Assembly (NCBI GenBank): GCA_013178185.1
Contig: JABLXC010000004.1
Span: 62,001-126,000 of the forward strand
Source of the DNA: Anaerolineae bacterium
GTDB lineage: Bacteria > Chloroflexota > Anaerolineae > Anaerolineales > Anaerolineaceae
DNA: 64,000 bases
Direction of reading: 5' to 3'
The notes beneath the pieces were generated by a model. That model had not been told where the DNA came from and searched no databases. It saw only the letters and a program-made list of their open reading frames with translations. How positions within the stretch are numbered: position 1 is the stretch's first letter; every line of letters starts with the position of its first letter. The position numbers and the translations under genes were made by a program. Of the stretch, positions 1 through 8,284 are shown piece after piece.

Positions 1-427
1 ATTTTCCAATATCTGGCGGCCCCGCGGGCGGCAGGGTTAACTTCTGAGCCGGTTCTCCCATCTCCACAAAAAAATGCTCCAAACCTGCCGGGAAGTTGAA
101 CTGGAGTAACCTGGCAGGTTGGTTTCCTTCAACGTGAAACCAATGAGGAATATCGCGAGGAAAGAAAACATAGGATCCTGGAACAGCCTTCATCGTCTGG
201 TTGCCACAAGTAAAGGTTGCTGCGCCCTCCAATAAATAAAACGCTTCATCTTCCCTGTGATGGACGTGCAACGGCGGCGCGAATCCTGGTGGAAGCGTCT
301 GTTCGATCAGTCCATAAGCGCCGTTGGTGTTTTCGCCAGTCGCCTTAAGAATCATCAGCGTCCCTAAAAACCATATGGGCTGGCCCTCTTCACGGGCGAG
401 AGTATAAGGTTCGACGGTTGTTGTCAT
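1..427 (-). CDS. cupin-domain protein, quercetin-dioxygenase-like (3' end cut by window edge)
   Basis: The reading frame runs from an ATG at 427 to the window edge without a stop, so about 142 N-terminal residues are visible. A strong AGGAGG ribosome site lies just upstream of the ATG. The protein shows the first cupin motif (His54-x-His56, Glu61, Gly68) and a second-motif PHWFH segment, so a metal-binding double-stranded beta-helix is likely. The motif spacing resembles the small cupins called quercetin 2,3-dioxygenase-like; the substrate cannot be read from the sequence. The gene is divergent from a marR gene, and the two share a 90-bp control region with tandem operator-like repeats, which suggests that the MarR protein controls it. 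Confidence 0.85.
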   Translation of the reverse strand, partial: MTTTVEPYTLAREEGQPIWFLGTLMILKATGENTNGAYGLIEQTLPPGFAPPLHVHHREDEAFYLLEGAATFTCGNQTMKAVPGSYVFFPRDIPHWFHVEGNQPARLLQFNFPAGLEHFFVEMGEPAQKLTLPPAGPPDIGK

Positions 428-456
428 CAAAAACCTCCTGTGGTACAATCTAAATT

Positions 457-496
457 AGTAAGTAAAACTGACTATATAGTAAGATAAACTGACTAT
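457..496. promoter_or_regulatory. tandem MarR-type operators between cupin and marR
   Basis: Two nearly identical 19-bp direct copies, 457-475 and 478-496, are spaced 21 bp apart (two helical turns). The first contains an imperfect inverted repeat, AGTAAGT-AAA-ACTGACT. Each copy ends in ACTGACTAT. They sit in the divergent promoter region, where MarR dimers usually bind and repress both genes. Binding by the neighbouring regulator is inferred. Confidence 0.6.
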
Positions 497-517
497 CTTG
501 TCAAGAGGCTGTTTCAA

Positions 518-970
518 ATGACCCAAAACCAGAAAGACCGGCGCATGCTTGGAGCCATGTTGCGTATTCCTTTTCAAGCCATTGTCGCCCGCATCAACGA
601 AGGGTTGAGAACGAGGGGATTTACCGATCTCCGTCCTGCTCATTTTGTAATTTTTCAGCACATCCATCCCGAAGGTTCACATCTCACCGAATTAGCCGAA
701 CAGGCTCAAATCACCAAACAATCCGCGGGGGCTTTGGTTGATCACCTGATGGCTTGCGGATATATCGAGCGTCTCCCTGACCCCAACGATGGCCGGGCAA
801 AAATTGTCCGTCTCACAGAGCGCGGTCGCGAGCTGGAAAAGGCCGCGCGTGAAATTCTAAGCCAGGTCGAACAAGAGTGGGCAGAGCAATTAGGAGATGA
901 ACGATTGACGCAGTTGAAACAGACCCTGAAGGATCTAATCGCATTGATCGAAGAGGGGGCAAAAAGTTAA
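518..970 (+). CDS. MarR-family transcriptional regulator
   Basis: This 150-residue protein has the size and layout of MarR regulators. Helices at the N-terminus mediate dimerization. A winged helix-turn-helix spans roughly residues 45-110, with a recognition-helix region reading ITKQSAGALVDHL and a wing containing the family-typical DPNDGRAKIVRLTERG. MarR proteins usually repress their own gene and a divergent neighbour and let go when a phenolic or oxidizing ligand binds. The direct repeats at 457-496 fit that arrangement, with the cupin gene as target. The ligand is unknown. The start is the first ATG after the operator region; no strong Shine-Dalgarno is visible. Confidence 0.93.
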   Translation: MTQNQKDRRMLGAMLRIPFQAIVARINEGLRTRGFTDLRPAHFVIFQHIHPEGSHLTELAEQAQITKQSAGALVDHLMACGYIERLPDPNDGRAKIVRLTERGRELEKAAREILSQVEQEWAEQLGDERLTQLKQTLKDLIALIEEGAKS

Positions 971-1000
971 GAAAAGATTGATATGTGACATTCTGCACAA

Positions 1001-1029
1001 TTGACTTTCTGACATTACGCGATTATACT
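1001..1029 (+). promoter_or_regulatory. sigma70-type promoter of the riboflavin transporter operon
   Basis: TTGACT at 1001-1006 and TATACT at 1024-1029 are separated by 17 bp. Transcription would start near 1036, just before the FMN riboswitch. Confidence 0.8.
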
Positions 1030-1045
1030 TTTCGTTGAAAAAAGA

Positions 1046-1178
1046 TAGATCCTTCGGGGCAGGGTGAGGAGGTTTTTCCCTCCAATTCCCGATCGGTGGT
1101 AAAAACCCACGAGCGTCTTCTGGCGCATGACTCGGTGCAATTCCGGGGTCGACGGTAAAGTCCGGATGAAAGAAGGGT
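1046..1178 (+). promoter_or_regulatory. FMN riboswitch (RFN element)
   Basis: The segment has the conserved RFN blocks in order: CTTCGGGGCAGGGTG, then AATTCCCGATCGGTGGTA, then AACCCACGAGCG, then CGGTGCAATTCCGG, then GTCGACGGTAAAGTCCGGAT and GAAAGAAGG. The closing P1 stem pairs CCTTC (1051-1055) with GAAGG (1172-1176). FMN binding to such aptamers shuts off riboflavin synthesis or uptake genes. Here the aptamer is followed by an intrinsic terminator and an ABC transporter. Confidence 0.96.
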
Positions 1179-1202
1179 GCGTTTATTTAAACGATCAGCC
1201 TG

Positions 1203-1237
1203 CCCCGGATTCGCGCGCATTCCGGGGTTTTTCTTTT
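1203..1237 (+). terminator. intrinsic terminator of the FMN riboswitch
   Basis: CCCCGGA (1203-1209) pairs with TCCGGGG (1221-1227) and is followed by a T-rich tail, TTTTTCTTTT. It lies 25 nt after the aptamer and 22 nt before the first gene, so control by FMN-dependent premature termination is likely. Confidence 0.85.
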
Positions 1238-1258
1238 CCCCGAAGATAAAGGTAGAAG

Positions 1259-2107
1259 ATGCAAACCATACAACGTATCAATCCCTGCGAAGAAATCAAA
1301 CTGGCGCCTCCCGGCGGCTGGCGGGCGCGCTTGCTGCGGTTCCTTAACCAGAACGGCCGCTGGGTGGTTTTGTTTTCATTGCTGCTGGCGGTGGCGCTTT
1401 GGGATACGGTTGCCAGGCTCTTGAATTTACCGGCGTTTATTCTCCCCAGACCGCTCCAGGTGGCCGAACGGCTGGCTCGTGCGCTCCAGGATGGCTCGCT
1501 GATTCGACACAGCGCCTTCACCCTGCTGGAGGTGCTTTTGGGTCTTTTTGCTGGCAGTCTGACGGCGACCGTTTTAGGGTATTTTCTGGCGCGATTTCAC
1601 TTTCTGGACCGGTTGCTTTCGCCGTACCTGGTGGCGAGCCAGGCCATCCCGGTAGTAGCCATTGCCCCGCTGCTGGTGATCTGGTTTGGTTCGGGGATTT
1701 TCTCAAAAATCCTGATCTGCAGTTTAATTGTTTTCTTTCCGGTGCTGGTTAACACCGTGGTTGGCCTGCGCGCCGTCCCTGAAAATTTGCGCGACCTGAT
1801 GCGCTCGCTGCGCGCTACCCCCTGGCAAATGCTGCGCTATCTGGAACTCCCTGCCGCTTTGCCGGTGTTGTTGGGCGGGTTGCGGATTGGCGCTACCCTC
1901 TCGGTAATTGGGGCGGTGGTTGGCGAGTTTGTCGGTTCGGATATTGGGCTGGGGTTCCTGGTGAATGTGGCGCGCGGGCAGTATGATACCGCCCTGGTGT
2001 TTGTGGCTGTCTTTACGCTGATCGCGATGGCGTTATCGTTGTATGGCCTGGTGATCCTGCTGGAAAAGCGGCTGCTGGCCTGGCAGAAATGTTCCGGGGG
2101 TTTTTAG
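1259..2107 (+). CDS. ribX: riboflavin ABC transporter permease, RibX-like
   Basis: A 282-residue inner-membrane permease of the SsuC/ThiX type. A first hydrophobic span begins near residue 38 and further spans follow. The cytoplasmic coupling loop reads LMRSLRATPWQMLRYLELPAALP and carries the degenerate EAA motif. This sulfonate/thiamine-precursor permease family includes RibX, the partner of the RibY binding protein known from Chloroflexi. The FMN riboswitch immediately upstream is the strongest argument that riboflavin or a flavin is the substrate. It is followed after 36 bp by the binding protein and then the ATPase, completing an importer. Confidence 0.88.
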   Translation: MQTIQRINPCEEIKLAPPGGWRARLLRFLNQNGRWVVLFSLLLAVALWDTVARLLNLPAFILPRPLQVAERLARALQDGSLIRHSAFTLLEVLLGLFAGSLTATVLGYFLARFHFLDRLLSPYLVASQAIPVVAIAPLLVIWFGSGIFSKILICSLIVFFPVLVNTVVGLRAVPENLRDLMRSLRATPWQMLRYLELPAALPVLLGGLRIGATLSVIGAVVGEFVGSDIGLGFLVNVARGQYDTALVFVAVFTLIAMALSLYGLVILLEKRLLAWQKCSGGF

Positions 2108-2143
2108 CCCCGGTTGAGAAATTTTTACAGTTATGGAGGAACT

Positions 2144-3133
2144 ATGAAGTTCTACCGTTTCGCTCTCCTGGCGATCACACTGTTTCTTGTGGTTTCATGT
2201 GCTCCGCAAGCGCCGGCTGCCACGCCGACGTCCGAATTGACGACGGTGACTTTGCCGGTCGGATATATTCCCAACGTTCAATTTGCTCCGCTGTACGTCG
2301 CCATGGAAAAAGGGTATTATCGCCAGGCTGGCATCGAATTGAAGATTGATTACAGTTTTGAAACAGATGCCCTGGCACTGGTGGGCGCCAATCAGCTTCA
2401 GTTTGCTGTGGTTTCTGGCGAGCAGGTCCTGCTGGCGCGCAGCCAGGAATTACCGGTCGTCTACGTCATGGCGTGGTACGGAAAATTCCCGGTCGGCGTG
2501 ACTTCGCTGGCAAAACAGGGGATTCAGGCCCCAGCGGATCTAAAAGGAAAACGGATCGGCATCCCGGTCCTTTCAGGCGCCAGTTATATCGGTTTTCGCG
2601 CTCTGCTCGAGGCGGGTGGGTTGAAAGAAAGCGATCTAAAGATGGATGTGATTGGTTTTAACCAGGTCGAAGCGCTGGTTTCTGGCCAGTCGGATGCGGT
2701 GGTTACCTATGTCGCCAACGAGCCCAACGTTCTGGCTTCCAAAGGGTATGAGGTCAACACCCTCCAAGTTTCCGATTATAAGACGCTGGTGGCCAACGGG
2801 CTGTTGACGAACGAAAAGACCGTCCAGGAAAACCCGGACCTGATTCGCCGCATGATAAAAGCCACGTTGCAAGGACTGGCGGATGCAGCCGCCAACCCGG
2901 ACGAAGCGTTCGAAATCAGCAAAAAGTATGTCGAGAACCTGGCCCAGGCCGATCAGGAGGTTCAACGCCAGGTGTTGGCTTCTTCTATCGAATTGTGGCA
3001 GCTCGATCCGCTGGGACATTCAGACCCGGCCGGATGGGAGAATATGCAGGAACTTCTGCTGGAAATGGGCCTCATCCAGAAACCGCTCGATTTGACCAAA
3101 GCGTACACAAACGATTTTCTGCCTGCGCCATGA
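2144..3133 (+). CDS. ribY: riboflavin ABC transporter substrate-binding lipoprotein, RibY-like
   Basis: The ATG at 2144 is preceded by GGAGG at 2135-2139 and begins a lipoprotein signal peptide with lipobox LVVSC, giving a 329-residue protein. An upstream in-frame TTG at 2114 is rejected because it would spoil the signal. The mature part is an NMT1/THI5-like periplasmic-binding fold, starting VTLPVGYIPNVQFAPLYVA. That family includes the riboflavin-binding RibY and HMP-binding ThiY. The FMN riboswitch favours a flavin ligand. It lies between permease and ATPase genes, so expression is coupled. Tethered to the outer face of the membrane, it would deliver substrate to RibX. Confidence 0.88.
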   Translation: MKFYRFALLAITLFLVVSCAPQAPAATPTSELTTVTLPVGYIPNVQFAPLYVAMEKGYYRQAGIELKIDYSFETDALALVGANQLQFAVVSGEQVLLARSQELPVVYVMAWYGKFPVGVTSLAKQGIQAPADLKGKRIGIPVLSGASYIGFRALLEAGGLKESDLKMDVIGFNQVEALVSGQSDAVVTYVANEPNVLASKGYEVNTLQVSDYKTLVANGLLTNEKTVQENPDLIRRMIKATLQGLADAAANPDEAFEISKKYVENLAQADQEVQRQVLASSIELWQLDPLGHSDPAGWENMQELLLEMGLIQKPLDLTKAYTNDFLPAP

Positions 3134-3894
3134 TCTCGCCGATTTCTCCTGCCCTCCAGGTGCGCAACCTGACGATGATCTTCCCCGCCGAGCGGGAAGG
3201 ACTGGTCGCGCTTCAAGACCTTTCCTTCTCGCTGGCGGCGCAGGAGTTTGTCTGCGTCTTGGGTCCTTCGGGCAGTGGTAAGACGACGCTGCTGCGCCTG
3301 CTGGCCGGTTTGCTGCATCCCACCTCTGGCGAGGTGGTGTTTTCTACCAACGGCAACGGCCAGCGCGCCCCCCGCATTGGCTTTGTCTTTCAACAGGCCA
3401 ACATGATGCCGTGGCGCACGGTGCTTGAGAATATCACCCTGCCGCTCGAGCTGCAGGGCACACCCAAAGAAGAGGCCATCCAGAAGGCCGAGGAACTGGT
3501 CGCGCTGGTGGGGCTGCAGGGCTTTGAACACAACTGGCCGCGTGATCTTTCGGGCGGGATGGCGCAGCGCGTCGCGCTGGCGAGGGCGCTCATCCACGAT
3601 CCTGACTTGCTTCTGCTCGATGAGCCGTTTGGCTCGCTGGATGCGCTGACGCGCGATCAGATGGGCGCCGAGCTGTTGCGCATCTGGCAGGCGCGCCGTA
3701 AAACCGTTTTGATGGTGACGCATTCGATCTCCGAAGCTTTGCTGCTTTCCGACCGGGTGTTGGTATTCACCCCCCGCCCCGGCCGCGTGCGGCTGGATTT
3801 AAAAGTAGACCTGCCCCGCCCGCGCCAGGAAGAAATCCGCTACACCTCTCGCTTCACAGAGCTTTCGCGTCGGCTGCGCAGATCCATTGGCTGA
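3130..3894 (+). CDS. ABC transporter ATP-binding protein of the riboflavin importer
   Basis: The ATG at 3130 overlaps the stop of the binding-protein gene (ATGA), indicating translational coupling. The 254-residue protein has Walker A GPSGSGKTT, Q-loop FVFQQANMMPW, signature LSGGMAQR, Walker B LLLLDEPF and an H-loop THS. It belongs to the SsuB/TauB/ThiZ group, which energizes SsuC-like permeases. Its last 55 bp overlap the 3' end of holB on the other strand, so no terminator separates the two genes. The original RibXY descriptions centre on the binding protein and permease; here the ATPase is supplied in the same operon. Confidence 0.92.
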   Translation: MISPISPALQVRNLTMIFPAEREGLVALQDLSFSLAAQEFVCVLGPSGSGKTTLLRLLAGLLHPTSGEVVFSTNGNGQRAPRIGFVFQQANMMPWRTVLENITLPLELQGTPKEEAIQKAEELVALVGLQGFEHNWPRDLSGGMAQRVALARALIHDPDLLLLDEPFGSLDALTRDQMGAELLRIWQARRKTVLMVTHSISEALLLSDRVLVFTPRPGRVRLDLKVDLPRPRQEEIRYTSRFTELSRRLRRSIG

Positions 3895-4883
3895 AGGGCT
3901 GGTTTTGGCCACCCCAACAGGATGTTCTCCGCCAGCAGGCGGGGGTTCACATTCGCGTCCAGCTTTGCCAATCCCTCTTCCAGCTCGATCGTCGCTGCCG
4001 AAGCCCCATCAAACCCCACCTGATGCGACAACGCCTCGATTTTCTCTGAAAGCGCCAGGTTAACAGACGGGGTTTTCCCGCCGCCTGCGGCCAGCATGAC
4101 ATCCCGCCAGACCGAAGACCAGATCTCCAGCGTCCAGCGCGCCCGTTCCCTGTCTTTAAAGTGCTGTTCTGCGTAGGCAAAACGTTCTCGCCGATTGCAT
4201 TCCAACAATCGAAAGACATCCGCAGCCAGTTCCAAGCGGGTTTCCAGCAGGTCTGGCTCCTGGCGGTAACGGATTGCCAGCCCCAGTCGCCCGCCAGAAA
4301 GATGCGCCAGTTGGCGGGCTTCTTCAGGCGGGATCTGCCAGGTTTCCGCCAGCGCTTTTTCCAGTTTTTCCGGCGGCATAGGACGCAGCCGCAGCCCCTC
4401 GCAGCGCGAGACAATCGTTGGCAGCAGGCTCTCGGCGTCGCTGGCGGTCAACAGCAGGATGACGCGTTCGGGGGCTTCTTCCAGCGTTTTCAAGAGGGCG
4501 TTTTGGGCGTTGATCGTGGCCTCTTCGAACCGCAAGACCAGCGCGACCCGGTAGCGGGCTTCATACGGCGCCAGCGACAGGGTGTGTTGCAGCTCCCGCA
4601 CCTGGTCGATCAAGAGCGCGCCGCCGCGCTTTTCGGCCTGCACGACCGATAGATCGGGGTGCTGCATCTTCTCGATCTGGAGACAGGAACGGCATTGCCC
4701 GCAAAAACCGCCCGGCTGTGGCGGCTTGCTGCAGTTGAGCGCCTGGGCAAAGCGCAGCGCCAGCGTGCGGCGCCCCACCCCAGAGGGCCCGGTCAGCAGA
4801 TAGGCATGGCGCGCCTGCCCCCGGGCGATATGCTCTTGCAGCATCGAAGCTGCCCATTCGTGGCCAATCACTCCCCAATCCAT
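3840..4883 (-). CDS. holB: DNA polymerase III delta-prime subunit
   Basis: The protein (347 residues from the ATG at 4883) is a clamp-loader AAA+ subunit. It has the P-loop-like GPSGVGRRT, a four-cysteine zinc module (C then C-x2-C-x2-C, ending FCGQCRSC) and the sensor-1 region with SRC. Delta-prime is the rigid stator of the clamp loader that places the beta clamp on DNA. An upstream ATG at 4919 would add 12 residues, but a promoter with -10 TACAAT at 4896-4891 overlaps that region and would start transcription almost exactly at 4883, so a leaderless mRNA is likely. The 3' end overlaps the riboflavin-transporter ATPase gene by 55 bp. Confidence 0.9.
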   Translation of the reverse strand: MDWGVIGHEWAASMLQEHIARGQARHAYLLTGPSGVGRRTLALRFAQALNCSKPPQPGGFCGQCRSCLQIEKMQHPDLSVVQAEKRGGALLIDQVRELQHTLSLAPYEARYRVALVLRFEEATINAQNALLKTLEEAPERVILLLTASDAESLLPTIVSRCEGLRLRPMPPEKLEKALAETWQIPPEEARQLAHLSGGRLGLAIRYRQEPDLLETRLELAADVFRLLECNRRERFAYAEQHFKDRERARWTLEIWSSVWRDVMLAAGGGKTPSVNLALSEKIEALSHQVGFDGASAATIELEEGLAKLDANVNPRLLAENILLGWPKPALQPMDLRSRRESSVKREV

Positions 4884-4890
4884 GCTTTGG

Positions 4891-4919
4891 ATTGTAGCAG
4901 GGGTTCCATTTTTGAACAA
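4891..4919 (-). promoter_or_regulatory. promoter of holB, apparently leaderless
   Basis: Reading the minus strand, TTGTTC (4919-4914), a 17-bp spacer and TACAAT (4896-4891) are followed after 7 nt by the ATG at 4883. The expected transcription start coincides with the start codon. Confidence 0.6.
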
Positions 4920-5053
4920 TGTCTGCGCGGCGTTTTTACAGTGTGGGATGTGATGTATACTTATAAAATCGTAACCGTCGCGGCAGTGGATCTGGTTTTT
5001 TCTTTTTTTGCAGCTCTTCGATCATCAGTTTAGGGGCAGGTCATACAGCAGCC

Positions 5054-6013
5054 GTGTACAAGGGGAAACTGATCGGGGTCTCTGTACCCTCATACAATGA
5101 AGAAAAGCTGATTGGACGTGTGATCACCACCATGCCAGAGTTTGTGGACCGCATCATCGTGGTGGATGATTGCAGCCGCGATAACACCGCCCAGGCGGTG
5201 CAGGCGCTGCAACAGCAGACCGGCGAGCGCCTGATCCTCATCCGGCACGAGACTAACCAGGGGGTGGGCGGCGCGGTGCTCAGCGGCCACCGGCGGGGCT
5301 TCCAGGAGGGGATGGATGTCATGGTTGTAATGGCGGGCGACGCCCAGATGTCGCCGGAAGATCTGCCTGCGATTTTGGACCCGGTGGTGGAGGGGCGCGC
5401 CGATTACGCCAAGGGCAACCGTTTCTTCAACCGCGAGGCCTGGACTAAAATGCCCCGCCTGCGTTTCTTCGGCAACGCCGGACTCTCGATGCTTACCAAG
5501 ATTGTCTCAGGTTACTGGCATGTTTCGGACTCGCAGAGCGGTTACACGGCCCTCTCTCGCCAGGCGTTCGAGCGCCTGGATTTGGGGAACATCCGGCGCG
5601 GCTATCACTTCGAAAACGACATGCTCATCCACCTGAACGTGGCCAGCCTGCGGGTGGTGGATGTGCCGATCCAGGCCGTTTATGGCGTGGGAGAGAAGTC
5701 CGGCATCCGTTACCTTTGGGCGATGTTCTCTTTTTCCTGGTATCTGACGGGCCGTTTCTTCTGGCGGCTGGTGGAGAAATACGTCATCCGCGACTTTCAC
5801 CCGCTGGTGTTTTTTTACCTTTTCGGCATCCTGCTGACTCCGCTGGGGTTTCTGTTTGGCGCCTACCTGGCGCTTTACCGCCTGATCAGCGGGCTGCCTG
5901 TCCAGGACACCAGCGCGCTCTTCGCGGCGCTGCTCTTCATTTCGGGGGTGCAGTTTCTCTTGTTCGCGATGGGGTTCGACAAAGATTACAATCGCCCCGG
6001 AGAGAGGTTCTAA
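5054..6013 (+). CDS. family 2 glycosyltransferase with C-terminal membrane anchor
   Basis: A 319-residue GT2 enzyme beginning with GTG at 5054; a GGGGCAGG at 5033-5040 is the only ribosome-site candidate and is rather distant. The GT-A core is at the N-terminus: VPSYNEEKLIGRVI, then IIVVDDCSRDNT, then the metal-site region VVMAGDAQMSPED, then DSQSGYTAL. Two or more hydrophobic segments occupy roughly residues 230-305. The layout is that of dolichol- or polyprenyl-phosphate mannose/glucose synthases and related enzymes for cell-envelope glycans. The sugar donor cannot be deduced. The stop overlaps by 4 bp with the convergent membrane-protein gene, and no terminator lies between them. Confidence 0.88.
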   Translation: MYKGKLIGVSVPSYNEEKLIGRVITTMPEFVDRIIVVDDCSRDNTAQAVQALQQQTGERLILIRHETNQGVGGAVLSGHRRGFQEGMDVMVVMAGDAQMSPEDLPAILDPVVEGRADYAKGNRFFNREAWTKMPRLRFFGNAGLSMLTKIVSGYWHVSDSQSGYTALSRQAFERLDLGNIRRGYHFENDMLIHLNVASLRVVDVPIQAVYGVGEKSGIRYLWAMFSFSWYLTGRFFWRLVEKYVIRDFHPLVFFYLFGILLTPLGFLFGAYLALYRLISGLPVQDTSALFAALLFISGVQFLLFAMGFDKDYNRPGERF

Positions 6014-8178
6014 AGCCCTTCGGGCGGCGTATCCTCAACCGGCGGGGGGAGGAACAAAAGCGCCAGGCTGAAGATCCCCAACATGTAAACAGGGAACTGG
6101 TAGCGAAAATCCTGCGCAAAATTAACCAGCAAGAGCAGCCCGGATTGTAACGCCGCCGGGGATGCAAAGAGGGTCTGTCTCCAGGATCGAAAGCGGATTG
6201 CCAGCGCTATTGTGCAAAACAGGTGCAGATATAAATAGGTCGCTGGTCGCCAGAGGATGGCTTCGACGGCAAGGTTTTCCTGTGGCGCCCGGATCAGCCA
6301 GGCCAGCGCCGGCGCCAGGCCAGGTAAAATCGAAGCCTGAGGCGGGCTGAAAGGCCCCGGCTCGATCCACATCACATTGCCGTCCTTCAATACCAGCGAA
6401 TCCCCGGCCATATAACTGCCGGTCGCCCGGATCTTCCAGACCAGGCCGCTGCTGCACAGCCAGTGGTCAAGATCCACCTGCGGGGCGCGCCGCAGCAGAT
6501 CCAGGAAGATGCGGCGGTTGAGCTGCGGGTTGGCGGCAAAGCGTTTGGCGTCGAATTCCGGGTGGTTATAGATTGAATTAATCGAAAAGCAACGGTAAGG
6601 CCAGGGCGCATCCAACGGCAGCACCGCGTTCAGGTAAGCGCGTTCCTCGTCCGTCAGGGGCGTACCGGCAGCCACGTGGGCGCCAAAGTGGTGCAGGATG
6701 GGTGTATCCGCCAGCGCCAGGCCGCTGGGCGACCCCGTGATCCAAATCGCCGCCTGCCGCACCCCAAACCACAGAGCGAGCATCAGCAAGATGCTCAGAA
6801 GCGCCTTGCGGGTTTGCTTCCAAGAGAGCAGCGCCAGCAAAACCAGCGCCCCCAATGCTACTGGGAAACCATTATGCCGGTAGAGCGCCATCAGGCCAGC
6901 CGCCAGCCCGGGCAGGATCCAGTTTGCGCCGCTTTTCAGCCACGTGTACTGGCTCAGGGTCGCTTTTAACAGCATCAGCGCCAGCGCCAGAAAGGCCGCG
7001 CTGTAAAACACATCCTTCAAGAGCGTGACGCTCATGCTGCCCATCACCGGCGAGAGCGCGAACAGAACGCTCACCAGCCAGCTTGCCCAGCGCGGCAGGC
7101 CGTACCGTTCCAGCATTCCCAACCCCGCAGCGATCACCAGGCTGAGCGCCAGAATCTGCGCCAGCGCAACCGCCGCCGGGGATAACCACAGCCGGGTGAT
7201 GAGCCATAATGTGAGGGTGTGCGCGATAGGATGGTAGTCGAAGAATTTCCCGGTCAGCACCTGTCCCCACTGGTTGGTCGAATCCGGCGACATGATCGCA
7301 GGCCAAAAGGTCAACAGGTAAACGCTCCAACCCGCCCACATCGGCAATGCCAGCGCAAGCCAGACTCGTTTTAAACCGGCCGCCGGTTTTCGCCGGGGTG
7401 GAGTGGCAGCCAGCCCCACCAGCGCGGCAAATACCAGGCTGGAAAGCGAAACGCCGGTCAGTAAAATGCTGGAAACGCGCACGATTGCTGGAAAAGGAAG
7501 CTCTTCGTGTACATGGATTACTGCGGCAGCGGGGTTATACAGATCAATGACCTGGCGTTTGTCATCCCAAATCACCTCGACTATCCCGCCGTCTGGCCGG
7601 GTATTGAAGAGGATATCCGTATTCTCCAGGGTAGGGCCTTGCCAGCTCAGGCGCGCCTGCCCGGCGCCATCGAAAACCAGCCCGCCTTCCGAAGGCTGCC
7701 AGTTCCCTTCGCTTTGCAGCGCATTAAAGCTCAAGGCGTAGACGCCGGTATCAATCCAATGAATTTCGACCACCGCGCCGCTGGAGGCGGGGTTTTTATC
7801 TCCAGCGGCGATGATCGCCAGTCTGCGTTGGGGCGCCAGCAGCAGGTTAGGGGGAACTTCCAGCGGCAGGGCAGGAATCAGCAAAAAACCGGCTGCCAGG
7901 CTGAAGATCGCCGCCGAAAGGCGCTGGCGGGCGGTCAGTTGCCGCAGCCAGGGCAGCAGAAAGCGCTGGAACAGCGGCGTTAGCAGGATCGCAAAGATCA
8001 GCCAGAGCGCCAGGGCAATCGCCAGTTTGCGCTTGCTAATGATCTGTCCTTGCAAAAAGAAGAGGAATAGCGTAAAGGTCCAACAACCACCGGTCAGAAA
8101 GGAAAGCAACCGAGCGACTGGGACGAGTTCAATCCCTTTTAACTGCCCGGCTGGAAGTCTGAAAGGTTTTGATTTCAT
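6010..8178 (-). CDS. large polytopic membrane protein, GT-C/DUF6020-like
   Basis: About 722 residues with many predicted membrane spans and a central hydrophilic region with beta character, roughly residues 120-220. The segment WPAIMSPDSTNQWGQ followed by FFDYHPIAHT resembles the first extracytoplasmic loop of GT-C-type proteins in the DUF6020 group, where an acidic residue after the first helix is typical. A role in envelope polysaccharide or lipid glycosylation is plausible next to the GT2 gene but is only inferred. An ATG at 8178 is preferred over the adjacent TTG at 8181; AAGG lies 7 nt upstream. The 3' end overlaps the glycosyltransferase by 4 bp. Confidence 0.7.
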   Translation of the reverse strand: MKSKPFRLPAGQLKGIELVPVARLLSFLTGGCWTFTLFLFFLQGQIISKRKLAIALALWLIFAILLTPLFQRFLLPWLRQLTARQRLSAAIFSLAAGFLLIPALPLEVPPNLLLAPQRRLAIIAAGDKNPASSGAVVEIHWIDTGVYALSFNALQSEGNWQPSEGGLVFDGAGQARLSWQGPTLENTDILFNTRPDGGIVEVIWDDKRQVIDLYNPAAAVIHVHEELPFPAIVRVSSILLTGVSLSSLVFAALVGLAATPPRRKPAAGLKRVWLALALPMWAGWSVYLLTFWPAIMSPDSTNQWGQVLTGKFFDYHPIAHTLTLWLITRLWLSPAAVALAQILALSLVIAAGLGMLERYGLPRWASWLVSVLFALSPVMGSMSVTLLKDVFYSAAFLALALMLLKATLSQYTWLKSGANWILPGLAAGLMALYRHNGFPVALGALVLLALLSWKQTRKALLSILLMLALWFGVRQAAIWITGSPSGLALADTPILHHFGAHVAAGTPLTDEERAYLNAVLPLDAPWPYRCFSINSIYNHPEFDAKRFAANPQLNRRIFLDLLRRAPQVDLDHWLCSSGLVWKIRATGSYMAGDSLVLKDGNVMWIEPGPFSPPQASILPGLAPALAWLIRAPQENLAVEAILWRPATYLYLHLFCTIALAIRFRSWRQTLFASPAALQSGLLLLVNFAQDFRYQFPVYMLGIFSLALLFLPPPVEDTPPEGL

Positions 8179-8248
8179 CAAGATACCTTAACGATGAATT
8201 CCGCTGCGCTTATTGTACCGTCAATTGCTTTTCTTAAGATGCCTCGCG

Positions 8249-8277
8249 TTGACACCCTCTCCCCTGAACGGTACAAT
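8249..8277 (+). promoter_or_regulatory. strong promoter of pcrA, apparently leaderless
   Basis: TTGACA (8249-8254) and TACAAT (8272-8277) have 17-bp spacing. The predicted transcription start (about 8284-8285) falls on the ATG at 8285, and no Shine-Dalgarno is present. Confidence 0.8.
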
Positions 8278-8284
8278 TCAACCC

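Noticed and set aside
125-140. Half parS-like CAACGTGAAACC in the cupin gene
   Set aside because: Only one half-site is present and the sequence is coding; not a ParB site.
8213-8284. N-terminal extension of pcrA to 8213
   Set aside because: The segment contains the -35 and -10 elements and adds residues not found in PcrA/UvrD proteins.
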